From NCBI GenBank assembly GCA_937922435.1, contig CAKZVT010000043.1, positions 1-64,000 on the forward strand: a stretch of 64,000 nucleotides of DNA, read 5' to 3'. The notes beneath the pieces were generated by a model. It did not search any database. It worked only from the letters and a program-made list of their open reading frames with translations, and was not told the origin of the DNA. This document shows positions 1 through 7,963 of this stretch, in pieces (position 1 is the stretch's first letter; every line of letters starts with the position of its first letter). This stretch comes from an uncultured Prevotella sp. Its GTDB lineage: Bacteria; Bacteroidota; Bacteroidia; Bacteroidales; Bacteroidaceae. Both the position numbers and the translations under genes were made by a program.

Positions 1-575
1 GGCAGACAGATATAAATGGACAGGTAAGAACCGGCAAGGTAATGTGCTATAATGCGGAGACAGGACACCGGGTTAAAGAGCCTCAGGCTTTTGTCAGTTG
101 GGCGCACTCCGAGTTGAAATTGCAGGATTTCCATTTGAAGCAATGCCTGTACGGGGAACATCTTCTGAAAAACTCATCGTCTCCGGTAATGCTGGTGGAA
201 AGCGAAAAGACCGCTGTCGTAATGAGTCATTTTATTCCCGATTATATATGGCTGGCAACAGGCGGAAAGAACGGCTGTTTCAAAAGTGAAGCTATGCAGG
301 TTCTCAAAGGCAGGGAGGTCACTCTCATTCCTGATTTAGGAGCAACAGAACAATGGAAAGAAAAGTCTGCTTTGTTGTTTGGAATATGCAAAAGGGTTGT
401 TGTGTCCAATGTCTTGGAATGTATATCCGATGAAGAGCAACGCCGCCAGGGATTGGACATTGCAGACTTCTTTCTGTATTCGCCATCAAAGAGACAGATG
501 CTCCGTCAGATGATACAACGGAATCCAGCATTGCAGTTGCTCATTGATGAACTGGATCTGGAACTTATTGAATAG
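1..575 (+). CDS. DUF6371-type Toprim/primase-like protein (5' partial)
   Basis: The frame is already open at the window edge (first full codon at 3) and ends at 575, so only the C-terminal part is present. The first internal Met is at 42. The visible residues include DINGQVRTGK, MLVESEKTAVV (an acidic strand typical of Toprim folds), ATGGKNG and LIPDLG. This pattern matches the DUF6371 proteins, thought to be primase-like, carried by mobilizable and conjugative elements of Bacteroidetes. It lies 150 bp before the relaxase gene and reads in the same direction, as usual for such elements. Family assignment is from motif memory, and a catalytic role is inferred only. Confidence 0.7.
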   Translation, partial: QTDINGQVRTGKVMCYNAETGHRVKEPQAFVSWAHSELKLQDFHLKQCLYGEHLLKNSSSPVMLVESEKTAVVMSHFIPDYIWLATGGKNGCFKSEAMQVLKGREVTLIPDLGATEQWKEKSALLFGICKRVVVSNVLECISDEEQRRQGLDIADFFLYSPSKRQMLRQMIQRNPALQLLIDELDLELIE

Positions 576-725
576 TAAAGGAACTTGTTCCGTGGATTTA
601 TAGAAAGTCCATAACATAATAAGGACTTTTTGCCTGACGGCAATAAAATCCGGTCATTGTCCCGCAGAGCGGACTGGCACAAGAGCAAGCTCAAATATTA
701 ATCATTTATCAAAAGAATACCCTAT

Positions 726-2273
726 ATGAACACAGATATTAAACAGGCCATGCATGTTGAAGCCGGGAAGTCATTCGGCACAGCAGAGGCGAATGAAAAC
801 GAAAGACGTTGGAATGACGACAAGATTGACAGCAAGAATCAGGATCCGACCAATCACTATGATAAGACCAGAATGAAGTTGAATTTCGAGATTGGACCCG
901 ATGGGAAAGTTCATCCGTTAGGCTATCAAGAGAAATCGCTTGAAATCCGTTTACGGGAACGGCTGACTGAGCTGGGCTGGAAGCCTTTCAAGCCGGACAG
1001 CAAAATTCAACCAAACTGTTGTGCGAAATTTATCTTCGGAGGCAATCATGAGCGTACACTTGAGATGGCATTTGGAACCCAAACCGTAAATCTGGACAAG
1101 GGTGCAGATAACAGCCATCTCCAACGATGTCCGGAAATAGAACAATGGACAAAAGATGTCTATGACTGGTGCGCCAAACGGTACGGACAGGAAAACATAA
1201 TCGGCTTCCAGGTTCATCTTGATGAGAGCAGCCCGCATATCCATGCCTTGATCGTTCCTGTAGGACAACGAGCCAAAAGTGGACGCGAATGCGTCATGTG
1301 GTCGGCTAAGTTTGGCAAGACCCGCTACGAATACGGACAGATTCTTCGGGAAATGCACACCTCACTTTATGAGAAGGTCGGTAGCAAGTATGGGTTGGAG
1401 CGTGGTGATAGCATTGTTGGGCGCAATGTTCAGCATTTGCACAAGCGAGACTATATCCGCAAATTGGCTAAAGAGGCAAAACAGGCGGAAAAAGCAGTCA
1501 AGGGACTTCAGACAATGATACGAAAACTTGAACGGGAAATGCTTGCCGGCAGGAATCGGCTTAAAGAAATCGATGAAGCTCTCGCGTCCGGCAAGATAAC
1601 TCTTGACAGGTATGAAGCGCAGAAGGCTGACATACAGAAACTCATTACCGAGTATCAGGAAAAACTTGAAGACAAATCCAATAAACTCCATGCAAAGGAA
1701 CATGAATTAGAACAATTGACAAAGGATGCGGCGAAAGCCCGTTCTGTTATACAGCCATTTCGCAACCACAAGGTTGATTTCACGCCACCGCAAATTACAG
1801 AGAAAGTACCATTGTTCGGTACGGACAAATGGATTGAGCGTCAGAATCGGTCTATCTCCAAGCAGTTCACCGAGATTGTCCGTAAGATAGAATCTCTATA
1901 CAGAAATGATGCAGCCCGACAGGTCGAAGCCGCCCAGAATAATGTTCTGGCGGATTATGGAGAACTGTATCAGTTGAGACGGGAGAATAAAATTCTTTCA
2001 GACACAAACGAAAATATGGAGTCAGAGCTGAATACATTGCTCGGCCAGCTGGCTATACCTTCAGTTCGCAATATGATTTTTGCAGTAGCTGATGCGCTCA
2101 TTAGTGGGCAACCGATACCAGTTTCTTCCGGAGGCGGTGGTGGTAATTCCGACTCAGACCTTCGTTGGGATGGACGCAGGCCGGATGAAGAGGAAGAGGC
2201 ATATAAACGGAGGTGCCTGATGCACGCAGTGCAAGTTGCCCGTAATTCTCAAAGAAAAACTATACGCAGGTAA
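726..2273 (+). CDS. MobV/Mob_Pre family relaxase
   Basis: A 515-residue protein with the MobV catalytic pattern HLDESSPHIHA (H164, D166, E167, H171, H173), where the histidines coordinate metal for nicking at oriT. The N-terminal part carries the usual HxxR-like relaxase opening with NHYDKTR. Residues 250-350 are a long charged coiled coil, as in other Bacteroidetes MobV proteins, and a Gly-rich linker (SSGGGGGNS) precedes the last 40 residues. The family nicks plasmid or IME DNA and moves it using a co-resident conjugation apparatus, which is not seen here. With the upstream DUF6371 gene it marks this end of the island as part of a mobilizable element. oriT was not located; the upstream gap 576-725 is the natural place to look. 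Confidence 0.88.
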   Translation: MNTDIKQAMHVEAGKSFGTAEANENERRWNDDKIDSKNQDPTNHYDKTRMKLNFEIGPDGKVHPLGYQEKSLEIRLRERLTELGWKPFKPDSKIQPNCCAKFIFGGNHERTLEMAFGTQTVNLDKGADNSHLQRCPEIEQWTKDVYDWCAKRYGQENIIGFQVHLDESSPHIHALIVPVGQRAKSGRECVMWSAKFGKTRYEYGQILREMHTSLYEKVGSKYGLERGDSIVGRNVQHLHKRDYIRKLAKEAKQAEKAVKGLQTMIRKLEREMLAGRNRLKEIDEALASGKITLDRYEAQKADIQKLITEYQEKLEDKSNKLHAKEHELEQLTKDAAKARSVIQPFRNHKVDFTPPQITEKVPLFGTDKWIERQNRSISKQFTEIVRKIESLYRNDAARQVEAAQNNVLADYGELYQLRRENKILSDTNENMESELNTLLGQLAIPSVRNMIFAVADALISGQPIPVSSGGGGGNSDSDLRWDGRRPDEEEEAYKRRCLMHAVQVARNSQRKTIRR

Positions 2274-2283
2274 CTCCAAAATA

Positions 2284-2327
2284 AATCATTAGGATAGCTG
2301 CAAATTCTTGTGGTTGTCCTAATGATT
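2284..2327 (+). terminator. Hairpin after the relaxase gene
   Basis: Perfect 11-bp arms, AATCATTAGGA (2284-2294) and TCCTAATGATT (2317-2327), with a 22-nt loop, 10 bp after the relaxase stop. There is no T-run, so termination is plausible but unproven. A smaller hairpin (CGGACT 2409-2414, AGTCCG 2423-2428) follows before the silent hsdS cassette. Confidence 0.45.
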
Positions 2328-2344
2328 AAGTCAATACAAACCGA

Positions 2345-2358
2345 TAAATCAGAATTTA
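2345..2358 (+). repeat. hsdS recombination site 1 (TAAATCAGAATTTA, plus orientation)
   Basis: First of four identical 14-bp copies: 5-bp inverted arms TAAAT/ATTTA around CAGA. This one lies beyond the 3' end of the silent hsdS C-half and is not inside a gene. It is inverted relative to site 2, so the pair brackets the silent cassette. Confidence 0.75.
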
Positions 2359-2440
2359 CATGCAAGCCAAACGCAGTTTGAGCCATGCCGAGGCACAGCC
2401 GTAAATACCGGACTGAGGACGAAGTCCGAAAGGACGGAAT

Positions 2441-3168
2441 TTAGCCTACTGAAGCTTGACCATTCATCAAAAGCGGTAGAAGTTCATCACGTTGCTTAGT
2501 CAAAGAATCTATTTGTTGGTAGTTATTTACAATCATTTGGTAAATGTTTCCAATCTTCTCATCAAATAGTTTCAGAATATTTTTTGTTGGTATGGGCAAT
2601 AAGATATTTTTAATTGTATCTTGAGAAATATTATCCCTTGCGGATCCCGTACTGATAGTAATAAAATGGCTATACAATGATGATATATGGAAATACACAT
2701 AGTATAACATATTTTCTATTGTAGGGATAACACCACAAACAGCTTGATTAGAACAAGCCTCGAATGTAAGCAAGCTAACTTTACCTGCTGTTGCGCCATA
2801 CATTGCGACCAATATACTGTTGCTTGGATATAATTTTGCACTAGAATTTTCTAATCCACATTTTGTAATATAATTGGTAGTCTTCGTGATTATAGGACTA
2901 TTCAATTCCCCACTGTTTATCCAAGCTATTTCTCCGTTATTGTAGTATTCTATATTTGTTGATTTAGGCGTACCTCCTGAATATGTGGTAGCGATATCTT
3001 TTATTAAAGATATATCCCACACTTTGGGTATTTCTCGTTTCAATTTCTCATTCCAAACCATTTTACCACCACTTGATTTATATGGTCTTCCGTTTTCATT
3101 TGGAAAATCAAACTGCACAAACCAGTAATCATAGAGCTGTTTTGCCATCGCTTCTAAATTCTGATTTA
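2441..3168 (-). pseudogene. hsdS: Silent hsdS C-terminal half cassette (TRD2 plus conserved region)
   Basis: The open frame (first Met at 3148) encodes the conserved HsdS segment AMAKQLYDYWFVQFDFP, a target-recognition domain and the C-terminal SLTKQRDELLPLLMNGQ. There is no N-terminal TRD. Upstream of the Met the frame still reads LLNQNLE through recombination site 2 and then meets a stop a few codons further, so this is a storage cassette without a start of its own. The first roughly 45 codons are nearly identical to the matching part of the complete hsdS at 4256-5473, while the TRD differs completely. Joining an N-half at NQNL would create a new specificity subunit. Confidence 0.85.
3155..3168 (-). 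repeat. hsdS recombination site 2 (minus orientation)
   Basis: Reverse complement of TAAATCAGAATTTA, encoding NQNL at the start of the silent C-half. Inverted with respect to sites 1 and 3. Confidence 0.8.
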
Positions 3169-3208
3169 GCAGTCCTTTATATTATATATGGACTAAAATA
3201 TCAGAATT

Positions 3209-4201
3209 ATGAAAGAGAACATCATTCAGGCGATAGTTGCGAAAATGCAGCGTAACTTGGATTGCCGACAAATGGTACAGCTTAAAGCAGTACTTGCATC
3301 AGAACTGCATAATGTAGAAATCATCGAAAAGAAAGAATGTGCAAAACAACAAGTACAAGAAAATGAGCATCTTCTAAACTCTTTTATATCAGCAAAGAAG
3401 ATAGAAGGATGCTCTGACAAAACATTGGCATACTATCGTAATACCATTGAACGATTGCTGCATGCACTGTCTGTAGCAATTTGTCATATAACTACGGCAG
3501 ATATTCGTACCTATCTGTCCAATTATCAAGAAGAGCATTTGTCCAGTAAAGTAACTATTGACAATATGCGGCGTATCTTTTCAAGTTTCTTTGCATGGTT
3601 GGAGGATGAAGACTATATTGCAAAGAGTCCTGTAAGGCGGATTCATAAAGTAAAAACAGACTCTCTTGTAAAAGAGGTACTTTCTGATGAACAGTTGGAA
3701 CAACTTCGGGACAGTTGTACCAACAAAAGAGATTTAGCTATTATAGACATCCTATCATCCACAGGTATCCGTGTAGGTGAATTGGTGAAACTGAACCGTG
3801 AAGATATAGATTTTCATGAGCGGCAATGCGTAGTATTTGGAAAAGGCAACAAGGAACGTATCGTTTATTTCAATGCCAGGACAAAATTACACCTACAACA
3901 ATATCTTAATGAGCGTACAGATAATACACCGGCTCTATTTGTTTCACTGCATTCGCCTCATACACGTCTTACTATCAGCGGTGTGGAAATGCGTGTCAGA
4001 AAGTTAGGGCAATCTCTTTCTATGCCAAAGGTACATCCTCATAAATTTCGCCGAACCCTTGCGACAATGGCTATTGACAAAGGTATGCCTATTGAGCAAG
4101 TTCAACGCTTATTAGGCCATGTGCGTATTGATACGACTCTGCACTATGCCATTGTAAACCAAAACAATGTAAAGTTGGCACACAAAAAGTATTTAGGATA
4201 G
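3209..4201 (+). CDS. Tyrosine recombinase (XerC/D-like), probable hsdS DNA invertase
   Basis: 330 residues, the usual length. An N-terminal SAM-like core-binding domain (about 50-140) is followed by the catalytic domain with R188 (TGIRVGEL), K212 (GKGNKE), H278 and R281 (HPHKFRRT), H304 (LLGH) and the nucleophile Y313 (LHYA). All catalytic residues are present. It sits inside the hsdS locus between a silent C-half and a complete hsdS. Phase-variable type I systems in Bacteroides and Streptococcus carry a recombinase at the same place, so it is inferred to act on the four TAAATCAGAATTTA sites. A degenerate copy of the site (ATCAGAATTA, 3200-3209) overlaps the start codon, which may mean autoregulation. 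Confidence 0.9.
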   Translation: MKENIIQAIVAKMQRNLDCRQMVQLKAVLASELHNVEIIEKKECAKQQVQENEHLLNSFISAKKIEGCSDKTLAYYRNTIERLLHALSVAICHITTADIRTYLSNYQEEHLSSKVTIDNMRRIFSSFFAWLEDEDYIAKSPVRRIHKVKTDSLVKEVLSDEQLEQLRDSCTNKRDLAIIDILSSTGIRVGELVKLNREDIDFHERQCVVFGKGNKERIVYFNARTKLHLQQYLNERTDNTPALFVSLHSPHTRLTISGVEMRVRKLGQSLSMPKVHPHKFRRTLATMAIDKGMPIEQVQRLLGHVRIDTTLHYAIVNQNNVKLAHKKYLG

Positions 4202-4207
4202 ATAGTG

Positions 4208-4236
4208 TTTGATTCTGCCTAAAAAATGTAACTTTG
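4208..4236 (+). promoter_or_regulatory. Bacteroidetes-type promoter of the 4256 hsdS
   Basis: TTTG at 4208-4211 and TAACTTTG at 4229-4236 with a 17-nt spacer, close to the Bacteroidetes -33/-7 consensus. It predicts a very short leader before the ATG at 4256 and gives this hsdS its own transcription, separate from the hsdRM operon. Confidence 0.65.
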
Positions 4237-4255
4237 CATTCAAAAATGAATGTAA

Positions 4256-5473
4256 ATGGCTAAATTATCTTCTATTGCATATTATGTAACAGATAAAATC
4301 AGCAGCAATGATATATCTTTGGCAGAATATGTTACGACTGATTGTATATTGCAAAACAAGAAAGGACGGGAGGTTGCAACTAATCTTCCGCCACAACCTT
4401 GTAGCCTTATTCGTTATCAGCGTGGCGATGTGTTAATAGCTAATATTAGACCTTACCTTAAAAAAGTTTGGTTTGCAGATATTGATGGTGGAGCATCTCC
4501 TGATGTGCTGGTTTTCAGAGTGAAAGATGGACATTCACCAAGTTTTCTTTATGCTATACTTCTTCAAGATTCCTTTTTTGACTATGTGATGCAGGGGACA
4601 AAAGGAAGCAAGATGCCTCGTGGGGACAAAGAACAAATTCTAAGATATGAAATGCCAACATTTTCCTGTTCAGAGGAAAGCATTGGCACATTTTTTTTGA
4701 ATTTAGACAGGAAAATTCATCTTAATGAACGGATAAATCAGAATTTAGAGGCGATGGCAAAGCAACTTTACGATTACTGGTTTGTGCAGTTTGATTTTCC
4801 TGATGAAAATGGAAGGCCGTATAAATCTAGTGGTGGCGAAATGGTTTGGAATAAGAAACTGAAGCGTGATATACCTATTTCATGGGAAACAAAGCAAATA
4901 GATGATGTTGCTGAGATTTATAATGGTGCAACTCCCTCAACTATTAATGAATTAAATTATGGAGGGGACATAGTTTGGATTACTCCAAAGGATTTATCTG
5001 ACCAAAAGCAAAAGTTTGTCTATAAAGGAGAACGAAACATTTCACAGGTAGGCTATGATTCTTGCAGCACTCATTTGTTACCTTCAAATACAATATTGAT
5101 GTCAAGCCGTGCACCAATAGGTTTATTGGCAATCTCAAAAACCGAATTGTGTACAAACCAGGGTTTTAAGAGCTTTGCCCCTAAATCGGGAAACATTGCC
5201 GTTTATCTATATTATTATCTACAACATCATATCAGACAGATAGAACAATTGGGTACAGGAACAACCTTCAAAGAGGTTTCTCGTGAGGATATACTGAAGT
5301 TCCCAATATTAAAGCCAAGTGATAATGTATTAGATTTATGGGAAGAAATGGTATCAGCCCTCAATGACAGACAGTTAGAGATTCAAAAGGAAAACGAAAG
5401 CCTTATTAAGCAGCGTAATGAACTTCTACCTCTTCTGATGAATGGTCAAGTATCGGTAAATTCTGATTTATAG
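4256..5473 (+). CDS. hsdS: Type I restriction-modification specificity subunit HsdS (complete, two TRDs)
   Basis: 405 residues with the two-TRD layout: TRD1 (about 1-150), central conserved region INQNLEAMAKQLYDYW (about 158-185), TRD2 (about 200-370), and a C-terminal helix ending LIKQRNELLPLLMNGQ. HsdS binds the bipartite DNA target and docks HsdM and HsdR. Recombination site 3 lies in the central region (INQNL) and site 4 encodes the last residues (VNSDL), so the C-half is a cassette bounded by inverted sites. It is convergent with the hsd operon and overlaps the tail of the truncated hsdS there by 68 bp. In the present orientation this is the only complete specificity gene. Confidence 0.92.
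   Translation: MAKLSSIAYYVTDKISSNDISLAEYVTTDCILQNKKGREVATNLPPQPCSLIRYQRGDVLIANIRPYLKKVWFADIDGGASPDVLVFRVKDGHSPSFLYAILLQDSFFDYVMQGTKGSKMPRGDKEQILRYEMPTFSCSEESIGTFFLNLDRKIHLNERINQNLEAMAKQLYDYWFVQFDFPDENGRPYKSSGGEMVWNKKLKRDIPISWETKQIDDVAEIYNGATPSTINELNYGGDIVWITPKDLSDQKQKFVYKGERNISQVGYDSCSTHLLPSNTILMSSRAPIGLLAISKTELCTNQGFKSFAPKSGNIAVYLYYYLQHHIRQIEQLGTGTTFKEVSREDILKFPILKPSDNVLDLWEEMVSALNDRQLEIQKENESLIKQRNELLPLLMNGQVSVNSDL
4734..4747 (+). repeat. hsdS recombination site 3 (plus orientation)
   Basis: TAAATCAGAATTTA inside the INQNL codons between TRD1 and TRD2 of the complete hsdS. Inversion with site 4 would swap its C-half with that of the operon-linked hsdS. Confidence 0.82.
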
Positions 5474-6008
5474 CTCTGTTAAGCTCTATTTTGTAGTCAA
5501 GACTACGAAGCAACTTGCTAATGCGTTTCTGTTCCGCCAATTCAGGAATCCACACAGTGCAATCCTTAATTTTATCTGGTGAAGTGTGGCGGATTTTTGT
5601 TTGTTGGGCAGCTGCACTTAGTTGTTGTTTGACCAAAGTAGAGGGTATAAGATAAAATGCAAAATCTTTGTCTAACAAGTCCTCTTTGCAAATAATTTTT
5701 GCCACATCTTGGCTTTGGATATATTTACCACTTTCGGGAATAATAGCAGTTGAGCCAAGCAGACCTATAGCCTGTTCTGTCAAAGGAGTGATAATATCTC
5801 CTTTTTCCATTAAGAACTCAGATCGAAAGTCACCTGTATAATAGAGATTATCTTTGGACTTATTCTCTTTGAAGCAATTATTCTGATAGTCAAAGTTACC
5901 ACAAGTCAGACGGATGTATTCACCCTCGGTGGCATAAAACTCGCCACTGAGACTTGCTCCTCTTGTGACATCGAGGATTTCTCCAAGCTTATATTTTTTC
6001 AATTCCAT
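5406..6008 (-). CDS. hsdS: Truncated HsdS: operon-linked N-terminal half (one TRD)
   Basis: 200 residues: a TRD (about 1-150, starting MELKKYKLGEIL), the helix EQKRISKLLRSLDYKIELNR and INQNL at recombination site 4. It then runs into PILDHSSEEVEVHYAA, which is antisense of the end of the neighbouring hsdS rather than HsdS sequence. It is therefore a 5' half cut at the recombination site. It lies 11 bp downstream of the Abi-C gene at the end of the hsd operon, where the expressed specificity gene is expected. Inverting 4734-5470 would restore a two-TRD HsdS of about 415 residues here. A half HsdS may be inactive or may dimerise; the sequence cannot decide. Confidence 0.85.
   Translation of the reverse strand: MELKKYKLGEILDVTRGASLSGEFYATEGEYIRLTCGNFDYQNNCFKENKSKDNLYYTGDFRSEFLMEKGDIITPLTEQAIGLLGSTAIIPESGKYIQSQDVAKIICKEDLLDKDFAFYLIPSTLVKQQLSAAAQQTKIRHTSPDKIKDCTVWIPELAEQKRISKLLRSLDYKIELNRAINQNLPILDHSSEEVEVHYAA
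5457..5470 (-). repeat. hsdS recombination site 4 (minus orientation)
   Basis: Minus-orientation copy. On the minus strand it encodes INQNL of the operon-linked hsdS N-half. On the plus strand it encodes the final residues of the complete hsdS. Confidence 0.82.
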
Positions 6009-6019
6009 ACTCTTGTTTG

Positions 6020-6802
6020 TTAAAAAGGCAAATCGTCATCTGGATCAAATTCCGATAGTGTATTATTTACCTGTGGAGGATATTTACCCTTATAGTAGTT
6101 TAGCAAAAATAATCCTACAGTAGACACAGCATTAACAACAAAGTAAGCGCACATAGGATCTTTAATAATAAAATCATTTTGTGTTTTACCATGCATTTCA
6201 GTTTTTGTACTACGAAGGTCTTCAATAGCATTACTACAAGCTATCAAGGATTTAGCTATTGTCTGTACTTCTTGGGGTAATGAGTCTCCATTGTCTAAAC
6301 GAAATGCTTTACAAATATTTTTTACCAACTTTGATGTGGTGTCCCTACTGTCATACTGAATCTGCAACCTTTCATCTTTTAATATCTCTTTAAAAATGCT
6401 CTCTAATGCTGAATTAGCTAGGCCGATAGCAAGATTGGGATCTTTTTCTACATTACAGTATGCTTTTTCGAATGTTTGCGCAGCAGTTTCATATGATGAT
6501 TTTAATTCATTTTTAAACGTAGGGACAGATGGGATGAAATCAGGTGTTTCAATACCCAAGTCAATAGCCATTTTCAATAATGTTTCGCCATCTACCTGAT
6601 GAAGTGTCCTTTTTAAATCAATTTTCTTGCGTTCTTCATCTTTGTATTGAATGTAGAAATTTGCATTTCCAAAGTTATCATAGACTTCTCGCCATTTTTC
6701 TACATAGGCTTCTACATCGTCATACGATTTGAATAATTCATACAATTTATCATTGATATTTTGTACGATCTTCATTTGATATTTTGGAGAAATTTTATCC
6801 AT
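6020..6802 (-). CDS. Abortive-infection family protein with Abi-C-terminal domain
   Basis: 260 residues. The C-terminal half carries the Abi-C hallmarks: NLAIGLANSALESIFKEIL (about 125-145), then a helical stretch ending DLRSTKTEMHGK and a final YF-rich helix. The N-terminal 110 residues are not recognised. Abi-C proteins are associated with phage defence, but their biochemistry is unclear to me. It is the fifth gene of the hsd operon, 9 bp after the DUF1016 gene and 11 bp before the hsdS half. Its insertion between modification and specificity genes suggests co-expression as a backup defence. Confidence 0.72.
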   Translation of the reverse strand: MDKISPKYQMKIVQNINDKLYELFKSYDDVEAYVEKWREVYDNFGNANFYIQYKDEERKKIDLKRTLHQVDGETLLKMAIDLGIETPDFIPSVPTFKNELKSSYETAAQTFEKAYCNVEKDPNLAIGLANSALESIFKEILKDERLQIQYDSRDTTSKLVKNICKAFRLDNGDSLPQEVQTIAKSLIACSNAIEDLRSTKTEMHGKTQNDFIIKDPMCAYFVVNAVSTVGLFLLNYYKGKYPPQVNNTLSEFDPDDDLPF

Positions 6803-6811
6803 CCTAAAAAT

Positions 6812-7963
6812 TTATTGTTTGTCGCTATTTACGTTTTCCAATCTTGCCTCAATCTCTTCAATAGTAGGCATAGTTCCCTCCACTTTTTCCGGATATAGCT
6901 TTGACAGCTCATATTCAGATATTCCCAATGGGAGATTGCTGCCCTCCAATGCGTATTGGGCAAGCATTGAATCCTTTTGACGGCAAATAAGCAGACCGAT
7001 TGTAGGATTGTCTCTTCCCTCTTTTCTAAGAATATGATTACAAGCGACCACATAGCCGCTTAACTGTCCGAGGTCTTGAAAATCAAATTCGCCGATTTTC
7101 ACTTCAATCACTACATAGCATGATAGATTCAAGTTGTAGAAAAGCAGATCGATAAATTTCTCCTTTTGTCCGATCTGAAGTCTATACTCTTTGCCTATGT
7201 ATGCGAATCCAGTACCGAGTTCCAGCAAGAATTGCGAGATATTGGCAAGCAGCGCATCTTTGAGAAGATGCTCATTATAAGGTTGAGTTATTCCTGTAAA
7301 TGCAAAGTTATAAGGGTCTTTTGTCAGTTCTTGTGCAAGATCGCTTGTCGTTTCCGGCAATGTGCGGGTGAAATTTGTCAAAGCCTTTCCTTCCCGTTCA
7401 TACAGGCCGCTATCCATAAAGTTGAGCAATGTGTCTCGACTCCAACCCTCTTCCATCGTCTTTCTCACATAGAAGAGAGCCTTTGCCGGTTCTTTGCTGT
7501 ATCTGTCCATCAAATAACGGTGATGTCCCCAAGGTATGGAAAAAAGCATTTCTTCCAATTGTCCCACAGCTTGTGGGACAGGTTTCGAGGATTCTGCCAC
7601 AGGTTGTGGCACTTTTCCATCTTGTAATTGTTCCACAGCTTGTGGGACAATTTTTAAATACTGAGAATAAAGTAGATAGAATTTCTTTGCGTAATATATG
7701 TTGGTTCGAGAAAGACCTGTCGAGTTGGGATTCCTGCGTTGTAAATCCACAGAAAGGTTCTTGATGACTTTCTCGCCCCATCGTTCTTCCACACGCATCT
7801 CTTCTATGTCACGACCAAGTTCCCAGTAATATTTAAGCAACTCACGGTTAACCCTGACCGCTGCTTTAATTTGGCTTTGACGATAGCGTACACTAAGGTC
7901 TTCCACCCACCGGATGTAGTCTTTATCTATGATGGTCAATTCTTTACTCATTACTTCCAACAT
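6812..7963 (-). CDS. DUF1016 (YhcG-like) PDDEXK nuclease-domain protein
   Basis: 383 residues. The N-terminal DUF1016 helical domain contains LLKYYWELGRDI, WGEKVIKNLSVDLQ and LSRTNIYYAKKFY. The C-terminal PD-(D/E)xK nuclease fold shows IDLLFYN and VVIEVKIGEFD (D, ExK). Between them is a repeat linker with VPQAV, VPQPV and VPQAV encoded by three short palindromes. The gene overlaps the end of hsdM by 20 bp; a second Met four residues in (MSKEL) is an equally good start. DUF1016 genes are frequently embedded in Bacteroidetes type I loci. The exact role is unknown, though the nuclease residues look intact. Confidence 0.85.
   Translation of the reverse strand: MLEVMSKELTIIDKDYIRWVEDLSVRYRQSQIKAAVRVNRELLKYYWELGRDIEEMRVEERWGEKVIKNLSVDLQRRNPNSTGLSRTNIYYAKKFYLLYSQYLKIVPQAVEQLQDGKVPQPVAESSKPVPQAVGQLEEMLFSIPWGHHRYLMDRYSKEPAKALFYVRKTMEEGWSRDTLLNFMDSGLYEREGKALTNFTRTLPETTSDLAQELTKDPYNFAFTGITQPYNEHLLKDALLANISQFLLELGTGFAYIGKEYRLQIGQKEKFIDLLFYNLNLSCYVVIEVKIGEFDFQDLGQLSGYVVACNHILRKEGRDNPTIGLLICRQKDSMLAQYALEGSNLPLGISEYELSKLYPEKVEGTMPTIEEIEARLENVNSDKQ
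7560..7649. repeat. Three in-frame palindromes inside the DUF1016 gene
   Basis: Palindromes at 7560-7580 (TGTCCCAC, AGCTT, GTGGGACA), 7595-7611 (TGCCACAGGTTGTGGCA) and 7629-7649, spaced 34-35 bp, encode the repeated VPQ(A/P)V linker. Copy number likely varies between strains. Confidence 0.75.
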
